The notes beneath the pieces are model-generated. The model worked only from the letters and a program-made list of their open reading frames with translations. It did not search any database and was not told the DNA's origin. From the NCBI GenBank assembly GCA_902629935.1, contig CACOSU010000006.1:1-61633 (forward strand): 61,633 nt of DNA. The letters are read 5' to 3'. Numbering within the stretch: position 1 is the first letter of the stretch; the number at the start of each line of letters is the position of its first letter. Both the position numbers and the translations under genes were made by a program. Positions 1 through 8,355 of this stretch are shown piece after piece. The DNA comes from an uncultured Pelagibacteraceae bacterium. Its GTDB lineage: Bacteria; Pseudomonadota; Alphaproteobacteria; Pelagibacterales; Pelagibacteraceae.

Positions 1-624
1 GTGGATCAAAGTAATTCTGAGACCGTAACCCAAAAATTTAATGAAATTTTATCAAATTTAAATTTTAAATTCAAAATCATACCTTTTGACAAAAATGAAT
101 TTAAAGATGAAATTAATTTGAACTACAATAAAGATTTATTTGGAAATTTAAGTAGCCTATTTAAATGTTTTAAAATTGCCAAGGACAATAATGACGACTT
201 AATTTTATTCTTAGAGGATGATTACTTGCATAAAGAAACTATGATAGAAGAAATGATTATGACGTATGAGAGAATATCCTCACAGTCAAAAAAAGAATTA
301 ATCATTGTGCCATCGGATTATCCGTATTTATACATGGAGGAAAGACAAACAAATATTTTAGTGGGTAGTAATAGACATTGGCAAACACTTAAAAAGATAT
401 TGTGCAGTTTTATGACAAGTAATAAAATATTAAATGAGTATTGGGATAATTTTGAATCAACTTGTAAAGATCCTAAGGACCCAATAGAAAAGTATCTTAA
501 TGAAATTTGCAAAAAAGAAATTTGTATTTCTCCAATACCATCACTATCTATTCATATGGCTAATGCAAATTCAATTTTTGGTATACCACCATTTATCGAT
601 ATTAAGAATGAATGGAATAAATAA
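1..624 (+). CDS. Glycosyltransferase-like protein, probably 5'-truncated by the window edge
   Basis: The reading frame is open from the first base, so the GTG at position 1 need not be the true start. The visible 207 residues hold a hydrophobic strand ending in an acidic EDDY motif (LILFLEDDY), like the DxD-type nucleotide-sugar site of GT-A glycosyltransferases, followed by a Tyr/Trp-rich half. No signal peptide or membrane segment is visible. It sits tail to tail with the CDP-glucose genes, so a role in lipopolysaccharide or capsule assembly is reasonable, but donor and acceptor cannot be read. It may belong to an uncharacterised glycosyltransferase family. Family assignment is tentative. 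Confidence 0.5.
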   Translation: MDQSNSETVTQKFNEILSNLNFKFKIIPFDKNEFKDEINLNYNKDLFGNLSSLFKCFKIAKDNNDDLILFLEDDYLHKETMIEEMIMTYERISSQSKKELIIVPSDYPYLYMEERQTNILVGSNRHWQTLKKILCSFMTSNKILNEYWDNFESTCKDPKDPIEKYLNEICKKEICISPIPSLSIHMANANSIFGIPPFIDIKNEWNK

Positions 625-628
625 TTTT

Positions 629-1057
629 TTATTTAATTATTTCTCCATTTATCTCATTAGACTTAATTGACTCTTTATCGGAATGAGGAGTGTTAATTAA
701 ATTAGCTAGAACTGATTTACTGTTTTTTGTAAAAAATGAAAACCATATACCTGGAGGAACAATTAAAATATTATAATTTTTTTTACTTAAGGTAGTTTGC
801 TCGTTTTGCTTATAGCTTAAAGATTTTTTTCTTCCATCATATAATCTAAATGTTATTTCTCCATGTACAGATGTAAAAATGCATTGATTTTTTTTATGGA
901 GAATCCAGCCCTTAACATTATTACGATTTATTTCATTAAAATAGATTTCACCAAAAGATTTAAAAAATTTATCCTTTTTTGATACAAATTTTAATAAATC
1001 TCCTTTAGAATTTTTAAAGACTTTCTGCTTTATTTTTTTAACGCCAATTATTTTCAT
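629..1057 (-). CDS. Cupin-type dTDP-4-dehydrorhamnose 3,5-epimerase-related protein
   Basis: A 142-residue RmlC-like cupin. An early GDLLKF stretch, the GEIYFNEI and GWILHKK strands, a VPPGIWFSF turn and a closing NTPHS match the sugar-nucleotide 3,5-epimerase fold, though it is shorter than classic RmlC (about 180 residues). It overlaps the end of rfbG by 20 bp and is the last gene of the rfbF-rfbG operon, so it probably acts on the CDP-4-keto-6-deoxyglucose that RfbG makes, as an epimerase or isomerase. The exact product is unknown. A non-catalytic sugar-binding cupin is the alternative. Confidence 0.6.
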   Translation of the reverse strand: MKIIGVKKIKQKVFKNSKGDLLKFVSKKDKFFKSFGEIYFNEINRNNVKGWILHKKNQCIFTSVHGEITFRLYDGRKKSLSYKQNEQTTLSKKNYNILIVPPGIWFSFFTKNSKSVLANLINTPHSDKESIKSNEINGEIIK

Positions 1058-2111
1058 TCGTGTATTTTAAAATCTGATCAATTGTTACTTTAAATGGATC
1101 TTTTTTACTTTTAAACACATCTTTGTACCATTCTGTGGTAATTTTTACCCCATTTTTAACTGAATAAGTAGGATACCAATTTAAATTTTTTTTTGCTTTC
1201 TTTATGTCCAATTGTAAGTTTTTTTGTTCATAATATTTTACTTTTTTATTATATCTAATTTTTCCACTACCCCAGAAAGAAATCATATATTCAATTATTT
1301 CCTTTACACTTTTTATAGAATTGTTTTTTGTTCCAAAATTCCAAGCGTCAGAATACTTGATTGGATTAAAATATTGCATCCTAGCCAAAATTAAATATCC
1401 TCTTAAAGGTTCTAAAACATGTTGCCAGGGTCTATTAAATTTTGGATTTCTTAAATAAATTGATTTACCGTTTAAAAGTGATCTAATACCATCTGGTATT
1501 AATCTATTAGCTGACCAATCACCTCCACCTATTACATTACCTGCTCTTGCACTTGAAATACCACACTTTCTTTTATTTTTAAAAAAACTTTCTCTATAGG
1601 CTCTTATAATTAATTCAGATGAGGATTTTGATGCACTATAAGGATCAATTCCTCCTAATTCATCATTTTCTTTATATCTTGTAAGTTTACCAACGTTTTC
1701 ATAACATTTGTCTGACGTAATCATTACAACTGATTTAATGAATTTATAATTTTTTGAAGCCTCTAAAATATTTAGTGTACCTCCAACATTTACATCAATA
1801 GTTTTATGTGGTTTTAAGTATGACTCGATAATTAAAGGCTGTGCAGCTAAGTGGAAAATTATTTCAGGCTTAGATCTTGCTATAAATCTATCTAATTTTT
1901 TTTTATCTCTTATGTCAAAAATTCCTAATTTTATTTTTTTATCAAGTTTTAATTGATAAAATAAATTCTTATTTTTATTAGGGCTATAGCCTGTACCATA
2001 AACTTTTGCACCCATGTATAAAAGCCAGCAACATAACCATGAGCCCTTAAATCCTGTTGCACCAGTAACAAGTATTTTTTTATTTCTGTAAAAACTGTTC
2101 ATTTTTTCCAT
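1038..2111 (-). CDS. rfbG: CDP-glucose 4,6-dehydratase
   Basis: An extended short-chain dehydrogenase of 357 residues, the usual RfbG length. It converts CDP-glucose to CDP-4-dehydro-6-deoxyglucose using bound NAD. The GxxGxxG NAD loop is at residues 17-23, the TSDK active-site segment at 132-135, and the catalytic Tyr158 and Lys162 lie in DPYSASK. It follows rfbF in one operon. The first ATG overlaps rfbF by 13 bp and has a GGGGG run just upstream; a second ATG three codons on (2102) would give an ATGA overlap instead. The substrate assignment rests on pairing with a cytidylyltransferase. Confidence 0.9.
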   Translation of the reverse strand: MEKMNSFYRNKKILVTGATGFKGSWLCCWLLYMGAKVYGTGYSPNKNKNLFYQLKLDKKIKLGIFDIRDKKKLDRFIARSKPEIIFHLAAQPLIIESYLKPHKTIDVNVGGTLNILEASKNYKFIKSVVMITSDKCYENVGKLTRYKENDELGGIDPYSASKSSSELIIRAYRESFFKNKRKCGISSARAGNVIGGGDWSANRLIPDGIRSLLNGKSIYLRNPKFNRPWQHVLEPLRGYLILARMQYFNPIKYSDAWNFGTKNNSIKSVKEIIEYMISFWGSGKIRYNKKVKYYEQKNLQLDIKKAKKNLNWYPTYSVKNGVKITTEWYKDVFKSKKDPFKVTIDQILKYTNENNWR

Positions 2112-2800
2112 ATTGCCCCCTGTGTACTTAATATTTTTTCTAAATCTATTTTATCTCTAAGTGTATCCATACATTTCCAAAAATCCTCATGTTTAAAAGC
2201 TTTAAGATTATTGTCGTTACACAAATTAGTCATTGGTTCTTTTTCAAATAAGGTTTGATCATTATCGATATAATCAAAAACTTTTGAGTTCAATAAAAAA
2301 TATCCTCCATTTATCCATCCAGCACTAGCTTGTGGTTTTTCTTCAAATTTAATTACATCATCTCCTTTTATTTCTAACTCACCAAACCTTACTGGAGGAT
2401 GTACTGCTGTAACAGATGCAATCTTTTTATGTTTTAAATGAAATTGAATTAAATTATCTAAATTAATTGAACACAAACCATCTCCGTAGGTCATGAAAAA
2501 ATTTTCATTTTTTTTAAAGTATGATTTTAATCTCAAAATTCTTCCACCCGTCATTGTGTTTTCTCCAGTATCTACAATAGTTAAATTTTTAAACTCTATA
2601 GAATTTTTATAATAATCAGTTATCACATTCTGTTTGTAGCCTGCGGCAATAATAAATTCATCATATCCGTAAGACTGATAAAAATTCATTATGTGACTAA
2701 GTATAGGTTTGTTTCCAATTTGAACCATTGGTTTAGGAATTTTATCTGTATACTCAGCTAATCTTGTTCCATATCCACCTGCTAAAATTACTGTTTTCAT
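2099..2800 (-). CDS. rfbF: Glucose-1-phosphate cytidylyltransferase
   Basis: A nucleotidyltransferase of 233 residues that makes CDP-glucose from CTP and glucose-1-phosphate, the first step to CDP-3,6-dideoxyhexoses. The N-terminal GGYGTRLAEYT loop followed by KPMVQIGNKPIL is the family signature; YGDGL carries the metal-binding Asp, and GWINGGYFLLN is the sugar-binding strand. It is somewhat shorter than typical RfbF (about 257), mainly in the C-terminal half, but the core is intact. It is the first gene of an rfbF-rfbG-epimerase operon and divergent from the peroxiredoxin gene. Confidence 0.9.
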   Translation of the reverse strand: MKTVILAGGYGTRLAEYTDKIPKPMVQIGNKPILSHIMNFYQSYGYDEFIIAAGYKQNVITDYYKNSIEFKNLTIVDTGENTMTGGRILRLKSYFKKNENFFMTYGDGLCSINLDNLIQFHLKHKKIASVTAVHPPVRFGELEIKGDDVIKFEEKPQASAGWINGGYFLLNSKVFDYIDNDQTLFEKEPMTNLCNDNNLKAFKHEDFWKCMDTLRDKIDLEKILSTQGAIWKK

Positions 2801-2876
2801 ATTTATTGATTTTAAAATCTGTATATCGTAAAAATAGATACTTCATAACCAAAATCAACAAAATAGAGTATTTATA

Positions 2877-3347
2877 ATGATTAAAGAAAAAACTTTAGCA
2901 CCTATCTTTAAACTTCCTTCAACAAATAAAAAAGAATTTTCGTTAAAAGACTTCTCAGGAAATTTTGTAGTTTTATATTTTTATCCAAAAGATGATACGC
3001 CTGGATGTAAAACCGAAACTGTAGATTTTAATAAATTATTACCAAAATTTAAGAAATTAAATTGTGAAATATTAGGTATTTCAAAAGATAATTTAAAAAG
3101 TCATGAAAAATTCAGAAATAAATACAAAATAAAATTTGATTTATTGTCTGATGAAGAAATAAAGGTATTAAGAAAATATAAAGTTTGGGCAAAAAAAAAA
3201 TTCATGGGTAGAGAGTTTATGGGAATAGTTAGAACTACCTTTTTAATCGACAAAAAAGGTAAAATATTAAAGATATGGAATAATGTTAAAGTTAAAGACC
3301 ATGCAAAAGAAGTCTTAGAAACACTAATTAATTTGGTTAAAAAATAA
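2877..3347 (+). CDS. bcp: Thioredoxin-dependent peroxiredoxin, BCP/PrxQ type
   Basis: A 156-residue peroxiredoxin that reduces hydrogen and organic peroxides in the cytoplasm. The peroxidatic Cys44 lies in YPKDDTPGCKTE. The resolving cysteine that many BCPs carry five residues later is absent here (TETVDF), so this looks like a 1-Cys form, or one resolved by an outside thiol. The later FMGIVRTTFLIDKKGKI strand holds the conserved Arg. It is monocistronic, followed at once by a strong bidirectional hairpin shared with amtB. Confidence 0.9.
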   Translation: MIKEKTLAPIFKLPSTNKKEFSLKDFSGNFVVLYFYPKDDTPGCKTETVDFNKLLPKFKKLNCEILGISKDNLKSHEKFRNKYKIKFDLLSDEEIKVLRKYKVWAKKKFMGREFMGIVRTTFLIDKKGKILKIWNNVKVKDHAKEVLETLINLVKK

Positions 3348-3376
3348 AAAAAGCCCCTTATTTCTAAGGGGCTTTT
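3347..3376. terminator. Bidirectional intrinsic terminator between bcp and amtB
   Basis: A perfect 10-bp stem (AAGCCCCTTA, 3351-3360, with TAAGGGGCTT, 3365-3374) encloses a TTTC loop. A runs precede it and T follows it, so it can end both the rightward bcp transcript and the leftward amtB transcript. Confidence 0.9.
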
Positions 3377-3400
3377 AACTAGTGAGAGAAAGAATTAAAT

Positions 3401-4702
3401 TTAGTCTCTTATTGCATAAGCTCTAACACCTATTTCAGCAACATCAGTTCCAAGTTTTTCTGCTCCAGTGCTAATTCTCAAACCTATAGTAGCCTTCATA
3501 ACTTTAAAAATTATATAGGATAAAACAAAACTGAATAAACAAACCGAAATTACTCCAGTAAATTGAGTTCCAAAATTTGTATCTGGATTACTTACTGGAA
3601 CAATAAGTGTACCAAAAATTCCAGCAAACATGTGAACTGGAATTGCACCTACAACATCGTCAAGGTGTCTTGCTTCTAGAAACTTTGTACCAAAATACAT
3701 AATAATTGATCCTACAGCACCAATAACTATTGCCAGTAATGGAGATGGTGTTAAAGGCTCTGCTGTTATAGCAACTAAGCCTGCAAGTGCACCGTTTAAC
3801 ATCATTATTATATCTGTTTTTCCACCTAACAATCTTGATACTACAGCAGCAGAAACAGTACCGGCAGCACCGGCTAAATGAGTATTAACTGCAATCTTAC
3901 TTATTGCATTTACGTCGTCAAACGTACCCATTGCTAATTGGCTAAAACCGTTAAAACCAAACCATCCAAACCATAGTAAAAAAGTTCCAAGTGTAACCAG
4001 GGGTATACTTGAAGCTGCAAATGGTTCTAAAGTTTTAGGTTCACCTGATTTTGTAAATCTTCCGTCCCTAGCACCTAGAACCATAACACCAGCTAACGCA
4101 GCTGCTCCCCCACAAGCATGTACTAATGTGGATCCAGCAAAATCTGAGAAACCTGAAGTTGCTAGCCAACCTCCACCCCATTGCCATCCCATAGAAATTG
4201 GATAAATAAATCCAGACATTAAAAATGCAAAAATAAAAAACGGCCAAATCTTAATTCTTTCTGCCACTGCACCTGATACTATAGAAACAGTCGCACAAAC
4301 GAACATAGTTTGAAAAAACCAGTCCGAATGATCTGAATATCCAGTATCAATGCTTGAGGAATCGCCCCACATTAAAAAAGATCCAATATATCCTCCTTCT
4401 GGTATCCCATAAGCCATGTTGTAACCAAAAAAGAAAAATACGAGTGAACATATAGCAAATTTACCTATATTTTTTGCTGCAATCGTTGAAACACTTTTTG
4501 TTGTTACAAGCCCACTTTCTAACATACAAAATCCAGCAGCCATAAAAGCTACTAAAACACCACCCAAATAAAATCCAAGTGTATTGAAAATATATTGACC
4601 CTCTAGTGAAATAGTAGTCTCAGCATTCACCACTGTTGTTAAACTGATCATAGTGGCAAATGATAATAAAATTAAACTTATTTTTTTTATAAATTTCTTC
4701 AT
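3401..4702 (-). CDS. amtB: Ammonium transporter
   Basis: A 433-residue Amt/Rh channel for ammonium uptake in the inner membrane. A cleavable N-terminal signal is followed by about eleven membrane helices. The conserved DWFFQ segment carries the ion-recruiting Asp, and the twin pore histidines are seen in TLVHACGG and in VHMFAGIFG. GGAGGAG lies 3 bases before the ATG, a strong ribosome site. No glnK is next to it, unlike in many bacteria. Upstream is a small palindrome that may be regulatory. Confidence 0.95.
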   Translation of the reverse strand: MKKFIKKISLILLSFATMISLTTVVNAETTISLEGQYIFNTLGFYLGGVLVAFMAAGFCMLESGLVTTKSVSTIAAKNIGKFAICSLVFFFFGYNMAYGIPEGGYIGSFLMWGDSSSIDTGYSDHSDWFFQTMFVCATVSIVSGAVAERIKIWPFFIFAFLMSGFIYPISMGWQWGGGWLATSGFSDFAGSTLVHACGGAAALAGVMVLGARDGRFTKSGEPKTLEPFAASSIPLVTLGTFLLWFGWFGFNGFSQLAMGTFDDVNAISKIAVNTHLAGAAGTVSAAVVSRLLGGKTDIIMMLNGALAGLVAITAEPLTPSPLLAIVIGAVGSIIMYFGTKFLEARHLDDVVGAIPVHMFAGIFGTLIVPVSNPDTNFGTQFTGVISVCLFSFVLSYIIFKVMKATIGLRISTGAEKLGTDVAEIGVRAYAIRD

Positions 4703-4773
4703 AATCTCCTCCGTTAAGAATTGCTTATATTTTTTTAAAATTTTAATTAGAAACGTTTATATGGAAAATTGGC

Positions 4774-4790
4774 TATGCAATTTTTGCATA
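4774..4790. promoter_or_regulatory. Palindrome upstream of amtB
   Basis: TATGCAA, a TTT spacer, then TTGCATA form a perfect 7-bp inverted repeat about 70 bases before the amtB start and 4 bases beyond the hupB terminator. It could be an operator for nitrogen control. It does not fit the NtrC consensus spacing (TGC-N11-GCA), since the gap here is 7. Function unproven. Confidence 0.35.
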
Positions 4791-4794
4791 TAGA

Positions 4795-4833
4795 AACAGC
4801 CCTAGACGATTTTTTTAAAACGTTAGGGCTGTT
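4795..4833 (-). terminator. Hairpin terminator after hupB
   Basis: AACAGCCCTA (4795-4804) pairs with TAGGGCTGTT (4824-4833), and inner ACG/CGT pairs extend the stem. It starts 9 bases past the hupB stop. The leftward exit carries only a short TTTCT run, so its strength is uncertain. Confidence 0.6.
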
Positions 4834-4841
4834 AAAATATT

Positions 4842-5117
4842 TTATCTATTGAAAACTTCTTTTAAAGCTTTAGCTGGTAAGAATTTTACTTTTTGAGATG
4901 CAGCAATTTGTATCTGCTCACCTGTTCTTGGGTTTCTTCCAACTCTCGCTTTTCGCTTAGCAACCTTGTATGTACCAAATCCAGCAATTTTTACTGAATC
5001 ATCACCTTTTAGCGCGTCTAAAATAGTGTTGGTAATTGTATCAAAAGTTCGCTCAGCATCTGCTTTGCTCAAATTTAATGAGCCAGAAAGCTTAGCTATT
5101 AGTTGTTTTTTGTTCAT
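4842..5117 (-). CDS. hupB: DNA-binding protein HU
   Basis: A 91-residue nucleoid protein of the HU/IHF family that bends DNA without strong sequence preference. MNKKQLIAKLSG opens the helical dimer domain. The GFGTYKVAKRKARVGRNPRTGE segment, the flexible DNA-clamping arm with its conserved Arg-Asn-Pro tip, follows, then the closing helix with KALKEVFNR. It has its own promoter region and a hairpin at its end, so it is probably transcribed alone. Length and sequence favour HU over IHF. Confidence 0.95.
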   Translation of the reverse strand: MNKKQLIAKLSGSLNLSKADAERTFDTITNTILDALKGDDSVKIAGFGTYKVAKRKARVGRNPRTGEQIQIAASQKVKFLPAKALKEVFNR

Positions 5118-5274
5118 TTTAGCTCCGGTTTTGTTGGTTAATGTTTATACTTGCCATAAACGTTGATAAATCAAGCTTTTTTTTAGTGTTTATTTTTTTA
5201 AAACATACAATATCTTGTAAACACATAAATAAACCCTAGTTTTATTGACTTTTTTAAACTTTTTAAAATGTGAA

Positions 5275-6387
5275 TTATCTAAATAAACCTAGGTCTTTTA
5301 GATCATTAAATGTGGTGAAAAACATCAATGATAGCAACAAAAACAATCCGATTCGAAAAAAACCTTCTTGAGTTTTTTGAGACAAAGGTCGACCCAAAAC
5401 TTTCTCAAATGCATAAAACATTAAATGTCCCCCATCTAACATTGGTATTGGAAATAGATTAATAAGTCCTAAACTTATTGAAATATAAGCCATCATGCTA
5501 ATGAAAGCTAACACCCCAAAAGTTGCAACTTGTCCAGAAATTTTAGCAATTCTAATTGGACCTCCCAATTGAGAAGTGTCGGCTTTACCTAAAATCATTC
5601 CTCCGATGTATTTAAGTGAGGAAACACTTACAAAATAAACTTCATAACCTGCATGATACAAAGCCTGAGCAGGTCCTAATTTAACATGGTTAACTTTATT
5701 ATTATAAGCACCAAGTTTAATGCCAACCATTCTTTTATTAATTTTATTTCCCAACCCATCATCACCCTCAACTATATTCGGCTTAATTTTTAAAATTAAT
5801 TCATCGTAGGAACGCTTAACTTTAAAGTCTATAAAATCCCCAGTAGACATGGTGATAAACTTAGAAACTTCCATAATGCTTTTAACTTTATTACCATCTA
5901 TTTCTAAAATTATATCCTCAGCTTTTAATCCTCCCACCATTGCTGGACTATCTTTCTGAACTTCATTAATAACTGCAGGAGTAAAATCTTTACCTACAAA
6001 GGTATAAATTGAAAAAAATATTACTAAAGCTAGTAAAAAATTAGCTAGTGGACCACCAAATACAATTAAAACCCTCTGATATAAAGGTTTTAAAATAAAT
6101 AATTTTTCTCTTTCCTCTTCATTATATTTTTCTAAAATTTCTTGATGGTCTGCTTGTGAATAAACATTCCTATCTCCAAAAAATTTTACATAGCCGCCTA
6201 GAGGAATTGCGCATATTTTCCATCTTGTGCCTGATTTATCATTCCAACCAAATAACTCTTTACCAAAACCAATTGAAAAATCTGTAACACCTACCCCATA
6301 TTTTCTTGCAAAATAGTAGTGTCCATATTCATGTATAAAAACAACCACTAAGATAAGTATTAAAAATGGGATGATATAACTAAGCAT
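5275..6387 (-). CDS. rseP: Site-2 protease RseP, zinc metalloprotease
   Basis: A 370-residue intramembrane protease of the inner membrane. The first helix carries HEYGH (His19, Glu20, His23), the zinc and catalytic residues; one PDZ domain follows (SPAMVGGLKAEDIILEI region), with E. coli RseP having two. The third zinc ligand, Asp318, lies in NLFPIPMLDGG (310-320). It cleaves anti-sigma factors and remnant signal peptides. In many proteobacteria it sits with bamA and lpxD; here it stands alone between hupB and the divergent yajQ gene. Confidence 0.93.
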   Translation of the reverse strand: MLSYIIPFLILILVVVFIHEYGHYYFARKYGVGVTDFSIGFGKELFGWNDKSGTRWKICAIPLGGYVKFFGDRNVYSQADHQEILEKYNEEEREKLFILKPLYQRVLIVFGGPLANFLLALVIFFSIYTFVGKDFTPAVINEVQKDSPAMVGGLKAEDIILEIDGNKVKSIMEVSKFITMSTGDFIDFKVKRSYDELILKIKPNIVEGDDGLGNKINKRMVGIKLGAYNNKVNHVKLGPAQALYHAGYEVYFVSVSSLKYIGGMILGKADTSQLGGPIRIAKISGQVATFGVLAFISMMAYISISLGLINLFPIPMLDGGHLMFYAFEKVLGRPLSQKTQEGFFRIGLFLLLSLMFFTTFNDLKDLGLFR

Positions 6388-6498
6388 TTCTTAAATATAT
6401 TATTATTTACAATTAACTCAATAAGCTAAAATGCCTTATTATTAATAAATTTTATAATTTAGTTTAAATTTTTATCGTAAATACTGTATAATATAAAT

Positions 6499-6984
6499 AT
6501 GCCTTCATTTGATGTAATTAGTAAAATTAATTATCAAGAATTTGATAATGCTTTAGCTAATTGTGTAAGAGAAATTGGCAATCGATATGATTTCAAAGGG
6601 CTCCATATTTCTATTGAGCGAAAAGATAAATCAGTCACTACTAATGCGCCTGATGAATTAAAATTAAAGCAAGTAAATGAATTATTACAAACGCATTTAG
6701 TTAGACGTAAAGTAGATCCAAGGGTTTTAGAGGTTAAAAGTTCTGAAGGAGCTTCAGGAGGATCAATTAGACAATCAAGTGAATTAAAAGAGGGCATAAG
6801 TCAGGAAAATGCAAAAAAAGTAATTGCTGACATAAAAAAGCTTAAACTCAAAATTCAAATTAAAATCCAAGGTGATGAATTAAGAGTAGATGGAAAAAAA
6901 AAAGATGATCTTCAAGAAGCAATGGCTGCAATCAAAACAATTGATATTGGACTTCCAATAGATTTTGTAAACTTTAGAGATTAA
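6499..6984 (+). CDS. yajQ: YajQ-family nucleotide-binding protein
   Basis: A 161-residue cytosolic protein of the UPF0234 family, opening with MPSFDVISKI and containing NRYDFKG, both strongly conserved. Family members bind nucleotides, cyclic-di-GMP in Xanthomonas, and may act with transcription regulators. The role in this organism is not known. It is divergent from rseP across about 110 bp and 85 bp upstream of the helicase gene on the same strand. Confidence 0.93.
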   Translation: MPSFDVISKINYQEFDNALANCVREIGNRYDFKGLHISIERKDKSVTTNAPDELKLKQVNELLQTHLVRRKVDPRVLEVKSSEGASGGSIRQSSELKEGISQENAKKVIADIKKLKLKIQIKIQGDELRVDGKKKDDLQEAMAAIKTIDIGLPIDFVNFRD

Positions 6985-7069
6985 TTCTCTCAAACTATTT
7001 ATTGTATTTAGTAAAAAAAGATATAAGCAGATACTAAATTACTTAAATATATTTAACTTTCCTGCCATA

Positions 7070-8353
7070 ATGAATTTCTCAGATTTAAACATTGAAAATA
7101 AATTAAAAAAATCAATTGAGTTAGCTGAATTTAAAGTTCCAACTCCCATCCAAAGTCAATCAATTCCGATTAGTTTAGAAGGAAAAGATGTTTTAGGAAC
7201 TGCGCAAACAGGAACTGGTAAAACCTTAGCGTTTACTATCCCAATGATAAATAAGCTTCTCAAAGATAAGCAGGCGATGGCACTAATTATTTGCCCAACA
7301 AGAGAACTTGCTACTCAAGTAATGGGAACAGTATTGAAGCTAAATATAAGAGAAATCGGAATTTGCAACGCACTTTTAATTGGTGGCGAGAGTATGCAAA
7401 AACAACTTAGGCAATTAAATAAAAGAGCAAGAATTATAGTTGGAACACCAGGAAGAATTAATGATCATATTGAACGTAAAAGTTTAAATCTATCAAAAGT
7501 AAATTACCTTGTTCTTGATGAAACTGATCGAATGTTAGACATGGGTTTTACCCCACAAATAGAATTAATTTTAAAATTTGTTCCAAAGAAACATCAAACG
7601 CTATTATTTTCAGCTACATTACCTGAGAATATTTTAAAAATTTCACAAAAATATCTTAATAATCCTGAAAGAGTTTCAGTTGGATCTTTATCAACACCGA
7701 TTGAAAAAATTAAACAAGAAACTTTTCAAATTACACCTGACAAAAAATATCATGAACTAATTAATCAGTTAGTTGAACGAAGTGGTTCTATTTTAGTTTT
7801 TGTTAAAACTAAACATGGTGCTGATAAAATAGTTAAGCGACTAAAATATGATGGGCATAAAGCTGATGCTATCCACGGAAATTTAAGACAAAGTAAAAGA
7901 GATCGTGTAATTAGAGGTTTTAAAAATGGTAACAGTAGAATTTTAGTTGCAACTGATGTAGCTGCACGTGGATTAGATATACCAGTTATAAAACACGTAA
8001 TTAATTATGATCTTCCGCAAGTACCTGAAGATTATATTCACCGAATAGGTAGAACTGGTAGAGCTGGAAAAGATGGTTCAGCTTTAACTTTTTTAACTAA
8101 CAACGATAGAAATATGTGGAGATCAATTCAAAAACTAATTGATCCAGACTTTAAAGTTAAAGAGGAAGCAAAACCAAAAAACCAAAAAGGAAAGAAATTT
8201 AATAAAAAAAATAAATTTAGAAAGAAATTTTCAGATAAAAAATTTAATAAAAAGAAAAAATTTAAATCCTTTGATAAGAAAACTAATAAAAGAAAATTTA
8301 AAAATAGAAAAAGACCTAAAAATTTTAAATTTAAGAAAAATAAACGTAAGTAA
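7070..8353 (+). CDS. rhlE: ATP-dependent RNA helicase of the DEAD-box family (DETD variant)
   Basis: A 427-residue RNA helicase for ribosome assembly or RNA turnover. Motifs in order: Q motif around TPIQSQSIP, Walker A AQTGTGKT (45-52), PTRELA, GTPGR, motif II, SAT, then ATDVAARGLDIP and HRIGRTGR. Motif II reads Asp150-Glu-Thr-Asp153, so the third residue of DEAD is Thr. The last 60 or so residues are an almost pure Lys/Arg/Asn/Phe tail, typical of RhlE-like RNA anchoring. No strong ribosome site precedes the ATG. The RhlE subgroup is an inference. Confidence 0.9.
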   Translation: MNFSDLNIENKLKKSIELAEFKVPTPIQSQSIPISLEGKDVLGTAQTGTGKTLAFTIPMINKLLKDKQAMALIICPTRELATQVMGTVLKLNIREIGICNALLIGGESMQKQLRQLNKRARIIVGTPGRINDHIERKSLNLSKVNYLVLDETDRMLDMGFTPQIELILKFVPKKHQTLLFSATLPENILKISQKYLNNPERVSVGSLSTPIEKIKQETFQITPDKKYHELINQLVERSGSILVFVKTKHGADKIVKRLKYDGHKADAIHGNLRQSKRDRVIRGFKNGNSRILVATDVAARGLDIPVIKHVINYDLPQVPEDYIHRIGRTGRAGKDGSALTFLTNNDRNMWRSIQKLIDPDFKVKEEAKPKNQKGKKFNKKNKFRKKFSDKKFNKKKKFKSFDKKTNKRKFKNRKRPKNFKFKKNKRK

Positions 8354-8355
8354 TT

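Noticed and set aside
4771-4790. Sigma-54-like TGG...TTGCA upstream of amtB
   Set aside because: Spacing between GG and GC is 13, not 10, and it is on the wrong strand.
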